NCBI RefSeq assembly: GCF_016920785.2
Contig: NW_024609835.1
Span: 81,874,243 to 81,938,242, forward strand
DNA from: Ixodes scapularis
Taxonomy: Eukaryota > Arthropoda > Arachnida > Ixodida > Ixodidae
Reading direction: 5' to 3'
DNA: 64,000 nucleotides
Positions 51,245-63,589 of this stretch are shown in pieces; the stretch's first letter is position 1; each line of letters starts with the position of its first letter. The position numbers and the translations under genes are program-made. The notes beneath the pieces were generated by a model that worked only from the letters and a program-made list of their open reading frames with translations, was not told where the DNA came from and ran no database searches.

Positions 51245-54200
51245 GGCTTCCTTAGATGCCAACATCAAGTGACCCTCTGGCCCTTCTCGATATGGTTGTG
51301 GGCAGCTGTCAGCCAGCTCCACTCTGCCCGTGATAGTGGCCTGGGAGGCACCTTGTTGCGGGCCATGACTCCTGCAGCACTGCCCTCTCCACAATAGGGT
51401 TGTTGATCGTGAAGACCTGTAGTGCCTGGCAAAAAATAATATGCTGCCCACCATTGGAGCAACGAAGAACTGAACTACCATACCGAGTGTACCGAAACAT
51501 GTCTTCCACACATAGAAATGTTATCAGGAGGCACAAAGACGAGGCAGAAAAGTGTGCGCCGTCATTGGTCGAAACAGTGAATAAAGGCATGTCATCGTGT
51601 CTCGGTGGTAAACAAAAGCCTGAGGTGCGTGAAGAGCTGACTGACTTGCTGCATATTCCTTCTCTATACACAGAGATATTATCCTTACATTTGCTCGAGA
51701 CAACAGGCTGCCGACATCCATTTATGTACAAGATACCAACCTACAGGAATTGATATCTTGCATTTTTGTACCACAAACATGTTTCTGCCTGGAACATTTC
51801 ACTTTTATTATCTCGGCTGCTCACACTGCTGGCAAGTGCGCCTTCACTGAGTGCATACAACAAAGCCATGTGTTTTTTTTTTTTTTGAAGCAGCATTGAA
51901 ATTATAGTCATAGTCTTCATTGGCTTAGGAAAGCCGTGGCACCATGGAAAGGCAACAGCCCGTACCATGAAGGCCCGCGGTGCCGCGTCTAATGAAAATG
52001 AGTATGTACAAGATCCGAGATAACTCTTATATGCTTCTCACATGACAACTTTATCAGCAGTGCGTCTTGGACAATGGCCTCCAAGGTTTGCAAGTTTGTA
52101 GCGTAAAGGGGCGTCCATGTCAATGGATGCCCCTCTACACAAACAGAAAGCTGCAAAATTTGTCCTTTAAAGGCCGATGCTCAACCTTGACGTTCTGCAG
52201 GGGCTATAATCCTCTTAGAGTCCTCCTCTCTTAAACTGCGAGGGGGAGCTGCATTGTGTGAAGGTCGAAGGTGGAGAGGATATAGGAAAGGAGGGGGTCC
52301 GAAAAAGTGCAAGCTGTACGTCGGCCTGCTGACGTACAGCTTGCACTTTCCACTTTTCCGAACGAGCTTTAAGCTCGTTCCTTTTTGCCGCAAGAAAAAA
52401 AAAAAAACGTCCTAGTACTGCAAGTTGATGATGAGATCATGATACATTGAAATACAAAACAACAAAACAATAGAGCGCATAGCTTTCGGCACATGCTGCG
52501 CCAACTGGAGGTCGCCTAGGAACTCACACAAATGCTCAGTTGCAGTGAGGGCGCGTGTCCTGCTCCAATATGTTCGACCCTCGCTAGGCACATGCTGAAG
52601 TTTCGGTGCTAAGCCGGCATTGCGCAGCTGGAAGCCCTCGCTTAGCTCGTACCAATTAAGATTAAGGACCAAAGCGACACAGGGCAGTCGTGCCTCGGCT
52701 TGATTCTGGAGAATGAGCGGCGAGCTTTCCACCTTCAAGTCGATTCAAAACAAGCAGAAGAGAGCATAGGAATGAGGGTGCTGGGACAGAGGTGCGAAAA
52801 GGAAATGGGAGAGAACGTGAGGAACTGTTTGTTAGATGACGCCGCCCGCCCGAGGGTATCTGAGACGACTGTCAAGGGCCTCCACAGTCGTCCCAGCCAC
52901 GCCTTGAAAGCCTATTTCTTGCATACCGTGAGTCCCGACGGGGAAGAAGAGCGATGCACAGGAGGAAGACAACGAAAAGAATAGAAAAAGAGAAAACACT
53001 AAAAGAGGACATGCATCGAGGAAGGCGAAGCTGCCTGCGTTTTGTACAGAATGCAGGCAGAAAGGGCACCCTGGAAAGCCTATCTTCAGAACAATTTGGT
53101 TCAGGCCACATGCGTTGTTGTCTCTCCACCTGTCTCGGTGGCTTCTTTTTACAAAGTGTTTGGCACCCACTTTCGCGACTTTTCGGGGTTGGGGGTTGTG
53201 GAGGCACCGCTTAGAAAACAGTGAATTTTACCAACCTACGAAATCAGGACATTTGACGCTTTTCTCAATCTCTTGCAGGACGCGGGACAACGACTTCTAA
53301 TGCGGGACGGGCGGTCACCCTAAGTAGCTGGAAGCGTAAACGAGAAACATTAGTTTATTTCTGCATCCAAAGCCCCCATGCAAAATAAAGTTCAAATAAT
53401 GTAGTTGACCCAACTCAGTTGCTTCAACCTTGTAAGAAGTGGCACGCTAGCTTTATTCGTACAGAAGCGAAGAATGGTTTTGGCTAACTCGCCGTTTCTT
53501 GGCTAATGATGCTGAGTGTATCATTTCTGAGGCAAACTAACACCTTCACCATGACCGAATAGGGCATATTGCTATGAAATATAGCTAAAGTGGCCGTCAT
53601 TTATCTGCAGTAAACAAGCCAAGAGAAATAAACACTGCGGGAGTGCTTCAACGCCCCGCGCCCAAGCAGCGTGCTGCTGCTGTGGCTACCGGCTAGCTTG
53701 CTCACGCCGCACTAGCCAAGGACCGACAATAATGTCAACAGGGCCTCCGCTTCAAGTGCAATGCTGGCGCAGCGCCGAACCTTTGGATGTGCAAGCGAGA
53801 GTTGAGCACATTAGTGCATGAAGCCTCGCATCCACTGCGCATTTTTGTGATTTCGCCGGCAAACGCCTAGTGACACAGCATGTACTGAAAGCCACGCGCT
53901 CCGTTGTTCGTATTTCAATGTATCAGGATAGCACAAACTACTAGTTAGAACAAGACTTGGTTGTCAGAGATGGAACGGCATTGCGCACAGGTATGGTCAT
54001 CTATCACATGAATCGAGAAATTAGTTGCGCTCTGCGGGGGCCAAACATTTTACTACTGTCGTTGAGGTTAGAGTGTAGTGTCTGGCAAGTAGAGAGAAGG
54101 GGACAAGTGGGTATGGCTCTCGCATTCTGTGCCACTTACGAATTGACTCCCCAAACAAGAGCAGATGGGTTTCGCTGAGAAGTTTGAAAGCTACCGAGTA

Positions 54201-54372
54201 CCCCTCGACGCTCTGTTCACTGTCCATGAGGACAGCGCCAGCCATCATTGCTACTGTGGCGGTGCGCTCAGTTCTGTCGCAAGAGGATGTCCAGGGCCTG
54301 CCACATGATAGGGGTCACCACCACAACTGCCGAGCCGGTTTCCCAGCAGCTCACCGTGATGCCGGTCCCTGA
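51245..54372 (-). pseudogene. Decayed minus-strand copy of the intron-containing MULE
   Basis: Minus-strand sequence at 54372-54135 parallels exon 3 of the copy at 58742-63775: GTGITVSCWETGSAVVVTPIM, later MMAGAVLM and EQSVEGYSVAFKLLSETH. The stretch 51440-51245 parallels exon 4: VFTINNPIVERAVLQESWPA, WSWLTAAHNHIEKGQR. The intron between them also matches in places (CTCAGTGAAGGC.CTTGCC AGCAGTGTGAGCAG near 51830-51870 versus 63282-63325). Frameshifts and loss of the CHFHVAQ block make it inactive. Other unassigned sequence, including the hairpin at 52302-52345, lies inside. Confidence 0.75.
52302..52345. repeat. Perfect hairpin
   Basis: AAGTGCAAGCTGTACGTC and its inverse GACGTACAGCTTGCACTT are separated by about 8 bases. 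A second small one, AACGAGCTTTAAGCTCGTT, follows at 52361-52379. Confidence 0.9.
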
Positions 54373-56003
54373 AAATCATTGTGTAAAATGAGGCGAGGCT
54401 CGATCTAATCACTTTTTTCAAGCAACTGTAACATTAGAATTCGCCAATAATTTGTCCGTTACGACTGTACTATAGCTATTTGCAAGCTAGAAAAAAAGGT
54501 GGCGGCTTCCCGCAAGGGGTGTGATGTGCATAAATCTAAAATGGAAATCTTAGCTGGGGTCCTCTATAATGACACATTTCTAGTAGAAACTGCTAAAGAC
54601 TGCACAGGAACAGCCCCTCTATTTCATGAGGCAACGCGGTAAAATGCGGTGGCCAGCCATGTGACACTAGAAATGGATCGTGGCACTGTAGCAACTTCTA
54701 GTACACTTGGAGCCACTGTACTAAGAGTCGACAGAACTGCTAAATTGCGCCGTCCCGACGACAGATGGTTTAAGGCCTCAACGTCGTGACGGATTTTTGC
54801 TGGGCGTCTATGGGCCCACACACTTTTTTGGACATAATTAGAGTTTAAAAAAAAACAAAAAAACTTGAAGGTGCCTGAGTGTTTTACAGAATTAATGAAA
54901 TAGCATCTCTCATGGCCCATCATTTTTGTTTTGATATGTGAAGTATTTTTTTACTGCAAAAATAACCTAATTTCGCCATTTTGACTTGTCTGGTAACAAT
55001 GACTGTGGTCATCCGTCCCGTTTGCCCCTGCATAAACTTCTCGGCTACGAAGCAGCGACGCGATGACAGTAGTGGACATTCGTCTGTGCACTTTGCTTAC
55101 GTATTCCTTTAGGCAGTGTCCCCATGGGTGATTCTTTGTGGCAGTTACGACGTTCCGCTCGAAATGTCTGTGGCAATAAAAGGGTGTGAATGCAATAGCA
55201 GCTTCATACTTTCGTGGTGCTACACTTTCTCAAGTTGAACATTGTGTACTTTCGTTAATGTTCTCCCTTGAGAGGACATCCCACCACACTCATTCCAACA
55301 TATGCCTGAGCTTATAATAAATGTGCCTGGAGATTTTTAGCTGGATGTCAGGTGACTAACAACTCAAGTTCATGATCGAGCACGTATGCAGGCAGGCATA
55401 AGAGCAGAAGAATGTTTAGCATAGCTAAAAGATGAGGTTTCAGACGGTTACTATATCGCTATCAAGAAAAAAGCATCCCGCGCACTAAAAGGCATTTTTC
55501 ACTCGTACAGGAATAAGACTAGTAATCGAAGTTTCCAGCTACTTTGTTTTTTAAGTATTGTTGCAATCGAAGTTCGTACCAAGAATCGCTAATTTTTGTA
55601 CCTGGCTGCTAGTCCTTGAATTCGCCGCTCTTTTTTTTTTTTTTTTTTTCTCGGTCTCCATTAGTTTTACTGGTTCTCTTGAACTATCGTAGCATGCGGC
55701 TGCTGCCAGTAAAACCGAACAGCGCCGTTCCTGTTTTCCTCACTCGCATCACACGACTTCGACGTACGCTTCGACAACATCCGTGTTTGTTTACTTTTCG
55801 CGAAAAACGCAGCCCACCAAATGCTGGCAACATTGCCATTGCGTATGCAGAAGAACGAGCGATTCGGTTGTTTTACAGCGATAGCTGTTATGGGCTCTTC
55901 CCCCCCTTTGGAATGATGGCGTAGGGTGTAGGGCGTAGGGCATTCGGTATCCGTCGTCGATATTGAGGATTGCTCCAAAACATTTTGTTAAATTTCGCCG
56001 CTG
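54373..56003. other. No gene seen
   Basis: No homologue of exons 1 or 2 of the MULE family was found here, so the minus-strand copy may be truncated or too decayed. A T tract occurs at 55630-55649. Confidence 0.3.
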
Positions 56004-56078
56004 TCAGGAATCGACCCTGGGTCTGCTGCGTGTGAGGCAAGCGCTTTGCCCCTGCACTACTGGCTCCATGGCACACTG
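56004..56078 (-). repeat. tRNA-derived SINE-like fragment
   Basis: On the minus strand TGGAGCCAGTAGTGCAGGGG is A-box-like and GGTCGATTCC (about 56006-56015) a B-box lacking one T. The anticodon-arm-like CTTGCCTCACACGCAGCAG lies between. This looks like a tRNA-derived SINE head or decayed tRNA copy. Confidence 0.5.
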
Positions 56079-56079
56079 C

Positions 56080-58741
56080 ATCAGTAAAGTGTGTGTGGTG
56101 AGCACACATGTGCATATGAGTCTCGTGCACCGCCCGGCTACCTCCGTTTTCCAGGGAACGCAGCGGAACACAATCGTCCATGCACGCGAGATGCGTTAAA
56201 TGGAAAGCAGGTCATGCCTATCATCGACAGTACACGCTCATGACGAAAATACAAAGAAGTAGCTTGAAACAAAACAGTGCCGTAGCACAGACAAAGCTAT
56301 GAGCTCAAGCCCCAAGCAAACAATAAAAGGAGAAGACCAAAATGGCTAGATGTCAAAACCCTAAGCAAAGTGCACATAAAGGCGCCCTAGTGAGGTGCTA
56401 GTGCAGCTGGTATTGGGTGTTTTCATTGGCATAATTTAGTCCACCATTTTATTGTTATTAGCTGTCTGGCGCGTGCCAAATAGAAGCATTTCGATGATGC
56501 CTAAGACTATCAAATCCGTAAAGCACAGAAACTTATACCTGCCATTGTGTTACCATTGAACAACGAAATGGCCGATTGACATCACGTGAAAACAACCAAC
56601 GCCTATTTGGTGCGTTAACCTGCTTAGCCCGGTGGAAACTGTCCTACCCAAATGAGCCACGCCGCGATTCGCAAAAGCGTCAGAAATGAGTTGGAAAAAT
56701 TTGTGAACTTGGAGTTGCTTGTGAAGTAGCCACAGACGTGTACTTATGCAACGCACATTTGATAAATCTGTGTTCCGTCGAAGGGTAGCTTCACTACTCG
56801 TGGATCCAGATGAGCAAACGGCGCAAAGCATTCTGAATGCGAACCTGATCATTGAGGGTCTTGTGCTAGCTTGCACTAGCTCGCACTTCAGCATCAAAAT
56901 CTTTAGTCGCGTGGCGGACAACGCATAAAGCCGAAGGTTGGGGGCCTAAATCCGGACTTCGTATTTCTAAACAGGTTAGTGCCCATGGTGCCACACAGTG
57001 GACCACCCCTCGCAACTCACTTTACATATCACAAAGTGTACTGAGTGTTCCCAAAAAGGGTACGTGCAAATGTAGTCATGCCACAGGGTTCACACAGATT
57101 ATTCACTTAATCGGTCAACACAGGCGTATTACAGGTGTTGACGCGGATGCGCCAACAAATAACGACGAGAAACAGTCGACTGAATAGCGCGGCGTCATTA
57201 ACGTTATGCACATAGGGTAACGTTAATTCTTCACAGGAACTGCACCACACCAGAGATCGATTCATCGTAGCTGCGGGAGGGGAAAGAGCCTGATTGCGCT
57301 ACAAGTGTCTATAGGGTGTTTTCATAAGACTTAAGTCTGTCATTTTGTTAATAGAAGTCGGCGTAATGAGATCTGGAAGCTTCTGCGCACTACGCATCTG
57401 AGGGCATGAAATGAATTCTTAGAATGATCGCCTTCGGCACAAGCCATAGAACTCATCACAACAAAATGGCGAACAAAAACACGTAGGTGAATACACCTCA
57501 TACTCCGAAGATGTATTCAAACAAAAACTACGTCTTTGCCATTTGCTTGTGACTGTGAGAGTGCAGCGAGGGCGCGGCCGTGAGCAACAAGCTCGGACGT
57601 TTACAAAATATAGCGTCTACCTGTTAGTCAGGGAAGCATGTCGTTTTTGGCACGACACACGGCATCTCACACTGTTACGATGCAAAAAAAGTTCTATCGA
57701 ACCGAACAAGAGGTGTTCAATCCCGATTTGTATTGAGCTGACCAAACATGTTCGTGTCACACTGATGCGACTACGCCGATCAATAAGGACAAACATAAAG
57801 GCAGATTGAACAGCGACGTTAATTAACAGTCAAGAAAATCGGCTGTCATAGCCCATACCGATATTTCCAACGTGTTGAACCTCGGCAGCAGCGAACTTCG
57901 AGACTCCAAACTTCTTCTGCCATCTGCACTGCATCTGCCTCCGCCATTTGCCGCCATCCGCCATTCAGGGCGCCGCCGCGCCGCGTCGGCCGCGCCATCA
58001 CGCGGCTGACGCGGCGATAAGACAATAACTCGAACAGAAAATTAAAAAAAAAACTTATAGGGAAATCGCTATCACTAATTAGGAATTATTTTGAGCATTT
58101 CTGTGACAAATTAAGAACGTTAATTATTAGGCTTCAAAGTTTTCTTACTTCCCACCCATCCAACCGACTCAATGAATGTTACTGGTGTAGGAAACGAAAC
58201 CGAAACCAAGAGCGGCGTCAGAAAAGCCGGATGTCAATCAGCGTGGGGATTAGCCTACCACGCCTACCCTCTCCCTTTCTTTTCCTTGATCCTTTTCACC
58301 TTTCAACCCTTTTTTTTCCCCCTGTTGCAACCTGCTGTTTCAAGCTCGACATCGAAGCCACTGGTGTTGGTTGAATCATCGTGCTCTTGTTTGAATCGCC
58401 GTGCTTTCGTCCACGATTTGACTTTTGCTTGCCAGCGTGGAGTTCACCAAGGTGCGGGTCACGGTGGTGCGGGTACACGTGTTGTGTGGGTACACGTGTT
58501 GTGTGTCACTGAATGAACCATCGGCGACGTGTTCTGCGAGACATTTGTAAGCTGGTTGAATCACCGTTACTTTTCCTCTCCAGTATCCTGACCGCTGCGC
58601 ACTCGTGCACGAGTTGAATGTGCTTTGCATCACTGTTTTTTCGTTCCCCAGAGTGGTGAGCGTCGTGCTTTCATGCGCGAAACGAAAGTGCGACTTGTCT
58701 TCTGTGTATCACTGCTACTGAACCGCTGAATTTTTTTAACG
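56080..58741. other. No gene seen; GC-rich block at 57890-58020
   Basis: Most of this stretch is unassigned. The segment 57890-58020 is rich in GCCGCC/CCGCCATC words and CpG, with a CGCGCCGC core, and could be an upstream regulatory region of the MULE gene that starts at 58742. A repeated GGGTACACGTGTTGTGTG (58465-58505) carries two E-box-like CACGTG words. Confidence 0.3.
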
Positions 58742-58929
58742 ATGGACGAGCCTCCTTCGCCGTTCGAGCGGCTGGAGGTAGTGAAGGACGACCTCGCGTC
58801 GACGGAAAAGGAATCAGTGTTTCGCGCGAACCTGAACAACGAAGCGGCCGTCGACGAATGGCTGGAGGCCTACAGTCTCCAAACAAACACTTCTTGGATC
58901 GTCCAAAAGGTCCAGAAGGAGGGACAACG
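58742..58929 (+). CDS. MULE gene exon 1
   Basis: From ATG in the context AACGATGGACG: MDEPPSPFERLEVVKDDL ... DEWLEAYSLQTNTSWIVQKV, then CG before GTACGT. The region precedes the zinc-binding N-terminal domain in this family: SWIVQKV joins exon 2 VFHKVWRCQHH as in a FLYWCH/FAR1-type DNA-binding head. Ends in phase 2. Confidence 0.7.
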
Positions 58930-59324
58930 GTACGTTCATGTCATTCATGCTTTCCGCGATTGAGGACCGCATCGATGATAATTGGAATGCGGCTCTCAAC
59001 TAACTATATATCCTGAGTCTTTGGCCGTCTCGGCATGCTATTTAGGTTTCCTAAATTCAGAACAGTTATTGAGAAAACAGCGAATGGAAAACACATTCGA
59101 AATTTCCCGCGCAGCCGGGTGCCGTGACGTCACGGAGAGGCAGACGTGCAGGTCGAGAAAAAATAGAGCATGCTGCGGATTTGTTTGAACCTGCGTAGTC
59201 AGGGTGAAAATGAAATGGCATTTGTTTCACACCACCAAACTTCGTGTAATCAGTTGTCAATAGTCGTGAAATGGAGCGCATAGCCAATGAATGGGAAGCG
59301 GAGAAACTTTCCAATGTCGCAGAG

Positions 59325-59580
59325 CTTTATACACCCCCCCCCTCCCCCAACACCCCCAGGTTGAGCCCGACCCCCCCCCCCCCCAGAATTTTTTGTGCAA
59401 AGTACAGACAAGGCTACACCCCCCCCCCCCCCTCAACACACCCCCAGGTTGAGCCCGACCCCCCCCCCCCCCCCCCCCCCAGAATTTTTTGTGCAAAGCA
59501 CAGACAAGGCTGCACCTCCCTCCCCCACACACCCCCTACAGCCGCCCAAAAACTTGTGACCCCCCCCCCCCCCCTTGTTG
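59325..59580. repeat. Tandem repeat with long poly-C tracts (in MULE intron 1)
   Basis: About two and a half units of roughly 120 bases: CAGGTTGAGCCCGACC, a C tract, AGAATTTTTTGTGCAAAG, ACAGACAAGGCT, then another C tract. Tracts reach about 22 consecutive C. The minus strand can form G-quadruplexes and the plus strand i-motifs. Confidence 0.9.
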
Positions 59581-60008
59581 AAAATTCTGGATAAACCCCT
59601 GCCAATGTGTATTTAAGTGGTGTACTTACCATACCCAAATTTCATTAGTGTAGGCTCTCGGCACTTTCCCATGCCATAGAGATATAGCGTTTTTCTTTTC
59701 CAGGATTTTAATCCGGGAACCTACTCATGAAATTTGAGTATGATAAATGCACCTCCTAAAGAGACCTTGAGAAGTTTCACTGCTATCCAATCATTGGCCT
59801 ATTTATACGATCAATTTTACGCCTGAAGAGCGCCCGCGGACACCATTCGAAAAAAACACTCCTCCCACGTGTGAGCCAAATCTGTGAGCTATTCGAGTGA
59901 GCCAAATGAACCTCTCCACTTTAAAGCAGCTTTCCTCCTCAAGAATTAACGCTACCCTATCTGCATAGGGTGCTCCCCCTTATTTTGCTGCATTTGTGGT
60001 ATTTTCAG

Positions 60009-60496
60009 AATGGTCTTCCACAAGGTCTGGCGCTGCCAGCACCACCCTCGCAACAAGGTGTCCGAGCGCCGCAACGCTGTGTGCATGGCCAGACTCGACG
60101 TAAAGATAAAAAAGTTGAGCAAGGGCTCAAAACAGAACGACCCGTACCTGCGCAGGGACGTTCCCTTGGCTACTGTCATACGAATGGACACTCAACATTC
60201 GCATAATACACATTCAGCAGACGCTCTGCGCCTCCTTCGGGGCACACGTACCACGAGGCAGACGTTTGTGGGCTACTTTAGCGACGGGATGGCAGTCAGC
60301 GAGGCACGGAGGCTCCACGAAAGCAAACTCTGCATGGAGGAGAACGGTCCCGAGCTGCTGGCCAACGGCGCCCTCAACCCTCTGGCCAGAACCGTGCAAC
60401 ACTGACACACTGTGTGGAGGAGCGCCTGCTTCGGTGGTGGCCCCATCGACGCTCTCTCCAAGCTGGAGGAGAAGGCACCCCTCTATGCTGCTCAAG
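60009..60496 (+). pseudogene. MULE gene exon 2 with TGA stop
   Basis: The first base completes the Arg codon from exon 1. It then encodes MVFHKVWRCQHHPRNKVS, with Cys/His residues of the zinc-binding head, followed by MARLDVKIKKLSKG, a basic linker, and LLRGTRTTRQTFVGYFSDGM. TGA at 60403-60405 stops the frame; the same frame continues FGGGPIDALSKLEEKAPLYA AQ to a phase-1 donor. Confidence 0.75.
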
Positions 60497-60819
60497 GTAT
60501 GCTACAAGTTATTACAGTGCCATGGCTTATTTTTGACATCACATGACCTACCAGTGTATCTTTCCACGTCACCTTGTGAAAAGAGAGGTATTGTTCATCT
60601 GTGAGCTTCAGCACTTGCCACTAGGCACATGCTATTAGAGAGCAACACCAGTTCACATTCACATTTCTCGGCTCTATGCACATCACATGTAGCTGTGGCA
60701 GTAACTACACATTTTTTTTGCTGGGAATTTTAGGGGTACAGAGGTGAGTTGCATCGTAAAGCTCACTTGAGAAAAGTGATTAAAAAGAGCCGTGCCTCAA
60801 TTTACTTAACAATTTCCAG

Positions 60820-61112
60820 GCACAAGTGTGACGGTCAGCCGGAGTGACACCAGCAGCTGTTGGGCAGTTCTGGTCGTGACCCCCATCATGCGGCGGGCCC
60901 AGGCACTGGAGGCAGCGAGGGACATTGTCTTTATAGACTCGACGTCCTCGTGTGACACCACCAAGTGCACCGTGACAGTGGTGCTGGTGGCGACAATGGC
61001 TGGCGCCGTCCCCTTAGCAGTCCTCCTGCACAACGAGCAAAGCACGGACGGGTACTCGGCAGCATTCAAGCTCCTCAGCGGGACCCATCCACTCTGCTTT
61101 GGGGGTCTATCC
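60820..61112 (+). CDS. MULE gene exon 3 (first catalytic Asp)
   Basis: GTSVTVSRSDTSSCWAVLVV, TPIMRRAQALEAARDIVFID and STSSCDTTKC lead into a hydrophobic strand VTVVLVATMAGAVPLAVLL, then HNEQSTDGYSAAFKLLSGTH. This corresponds to the first strand and Asp of the RNase H-like fold and the next two strands. Open throughout; phase 0 at the GTAAGT donor. Confidence 0.8.
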
Positions 61113-62039
61113 GTAAGTAGAAAATAATGTGGAAATTATAGCTTTTCTCCGTGGAAAAAAGCTGGTTGTCATTTACTACACTTGTTTCTGCCTCAAGAAC
61201 ATTAGAACCCTAGTAAAAAGCTTCGGTGTCTGCAGATGCAACAAAATTTCCCCCTTATGTAAAAATTGGCGTTTCATATTTTTAATGTTTAATTTTCTCC
61301 AAATTCGAGTGTGTCGTTTCGGTGCCTCACTTTTAACTCCGAAATTCAGTGTTTTCGGTGTAAATTTTTGCGGTCAACCAGGAATTGTGGTTTATCAGGG
61401 CCCATGTTGTAAAAGCAAATGCATATTTTTCGCATTTCTAGAAAACACAGCACAGCTTCATTCGCAACCCGGGATATAACAAACTAGTTTGCACTGTGCA
61501 AGAAATATGTGCAAAGCGTCATCATTCCGTTGACACGGATGCACATGTGTGCCAAGCATTCCACAAACTTCAGGAGGATACTGCTCCAGGCACAAATGCG
61601 AGCCAGCATTGCTGACAAAATTGTGCCGTGATGAAGCATGCAATAACTTTTGACGACACTGTTTCAGACAAAAAAAATTAGAGGGACACTTGGCCTTAAG
61701 GGTGCGACGCGATAGCGCAAGGCCGGGTTGTCAGGACAGGGGTGGAGGAGGGCGGGAGTGCAGAGGAGGCGGGGAAGGGAGGGCAGGGTGGTGGGGCGGT
61801 TGGGGGACTGGAGGGGTTGTAGGGTGGTGGGGGAGGGAAGGTGTGGGGAGCTGCAGGGTCACACCACCCCCCACTGCTACTAAGAGAGGGCAGGGCATGG
61901 AAGTCAAGGGGATGGAGGTCAGGAGTCTGGGGAGTGGAGGGGTTGCAGGCGGGAGGGGAAGGAGAGGGGAGTAGTGGGGGAGAGAATGGGAGTTACGGGG
62001 GGTAAGGAGAGGGAAATCCCATCACTGATTCCCATTTAG

Positions 62040-62255
62040 CATCCGGGCCACGTGACCCGGGTTTTGAGGAACGGGGAAGGGCCCTCCCACGAGGTCACGC
62101 CAGACGCCGTGACCCGGCTCACTCGACACAGGTCACTGACCGGTCACGCCAGTCCAGCCGGGCCACCTAGCATGACCCGGGTCACGCCAGGTGCCATGGC
62201 CTGGTTCATGTGACCCGTGTTCCGGGTCACGTGACCCACGAGGTCACGCTGGACG
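62040..62255. promoter_or_regulatory. Cluster of nuclear-receptor-like half-sites
   Basis: About eleven GGTCAC or GTGACC words occur in some 215 bases. One forms AGGTCACTGACC (62130-62141), an inverted repeat with one-base spacer that matches the ecdysone-receptor consensus RGKTCANTGAMCY at all but the last position. Two CACGTGACC words (62049, 62228) overlap E-boxes. Function is inferred only from the words. Confidence 0.35.
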
Positions 62256-62339
62256 CTGCTGGACTCCTACTACGCTGCCTTTTCCGCTAAACGGGAGCCT
62301 TACGCTAAGTGGCGGCCCATACTGCAAGTGAGATGACCG

Positions 62340-63015
62340 GCAGTAGCCGTCACCTCATAGACAGAAGGAGGGCAAGAGGGGGACAAGAGGAGAGCGAGAA
62401 GGAGGAGGGGAAGGAGGGTAGACAGAGGGAGGAGGAGGTCAAGAGTAAAGGTAGAAGACCACGAACACACAATAACGCAAGAGAGAGAGAAAACGGGAAG
62501 ACCAGGACGGAGGGCAGGGGGGACTGAGGATGAGGTGGCTTTGAGTTTGTGAAGGAAGAAGACGATGGAGGGGATAAAGGTGGGGCGGACCAAGGAGGCG
62601 GGGAAGCTGGTTAGGGGACGGAGGAAAAAGGTGAGAGGAAAGGAAGAGTGGAGGGAAGAGGAGCCTGAGGAAAGAGAAGGGAGCAAGGTGCGGATGGGAA
62701 CAATGAAGATGAGGAGGAGCGGCCAAGGGTTCTAGGTCAAAACCAAAGGTCAAAGCCATGAACACAACCACATGACAGATAGAGGGGGAGGGAAGAGTTA
62801 AGCGAGGGAATTAAAGCCACGAACACACAACCACATGACAGATAGAGGGGGAGGGAAGAAGAGTGAAGCGAAGGAATCAAAGGCCACAAACATGCAATCA
62901 TAGGAGGAAGAGATGAGGGGGAGGAGGAGGTAGGGCACAGAGGGGAGATGGGACGAGTATGGGGTGGAGATAAAAGAGGCGAGGGAGGAGGGGAGGGGTC
63001 AGGTAGGAAGAAGGT
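62340..63015 (+). repeat. Polypurine stretch
   Basis: The plus strand is strongly enriched in G and A (GGAGGGGAAGGAGGGTAGA and similar) for almost 700 bases, interrupted by short mixed segments. Such tracts can form triplex DNA. Confidence 0.8.
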
Positions 63016-63589
63016 CTAGTGTCAAAGGCCACCGTCACACGGACACATTCCGCCGACCACTCAAAGTGAAGGGCCCATATACGGCTACCGCAGTAAAACT
63101 ATAGCACGAGGGGGTAGTGGTTTGACCGAGGGATCAAGCATGAAGGCTTGGTCTAAGGTTACGAGAATGAGAAGGTGATGGTAGCACAGGTTGCACCAAA
63201 TTCCTTTGTAGTGCAAATACTTCATATAAACCGTACGTGCGCTTCACTGAGATACATCAGTCTTGCCAGTTCTTTTCAATTGCACTCAGTGAAGGCACAA
63301 TTGCCAGCAGTGTGAGCAGCTGACCTTAAGCCGAGGTGAAAAGAATGGAACGGAATGTCCCAGTGTATACAGTTGTTTATTTAAAAAAACAATTGTTTAT
63401 CAGTTTCTGTAAATTGTTCTGTTGAACATAAATTAATGCTATCAGCCGGTTGTCACAAGCAAGTATAGAACAGTTTCTATAGCTACAGAGAAGCGATATG
63501 CTACATGTAGGGACTAAAGCATTTACAAAGCATGACGGTTCACTTCTTTGTCTCTCTCCGATTGTGGGACGCATATCATCTTTTGCCAG

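Larger units (their letters stand above)
61113..63589 (+). other. Intron 3 of the MULE gene, repeat-rich
   Basis: Holds a G-rich block (61735-62005), a cluster of GGTCA/TGACC words (62040-62255), and a long polypurine stretch (62340-63015) with repeated GAGGGGGAGG and two near-copies of AACCACATGACAGATAGAGG (62767, 62830). Its last 300 bases match the intron of the minus-strand copy. Confidence 0.6.

Noticed and set aside
59257..59638. Glycine- or proline-rich proteins
   Set aside because: They come from poly-C/poly-G tracts in a tandem repeat inside an intron.
61690..62771. Gly/Arg- or Ser/Leu/Pro-rich frames
   Set aside because: Low-complexity translation of polypurine DNA. No domain, and located in MULE intron 3.
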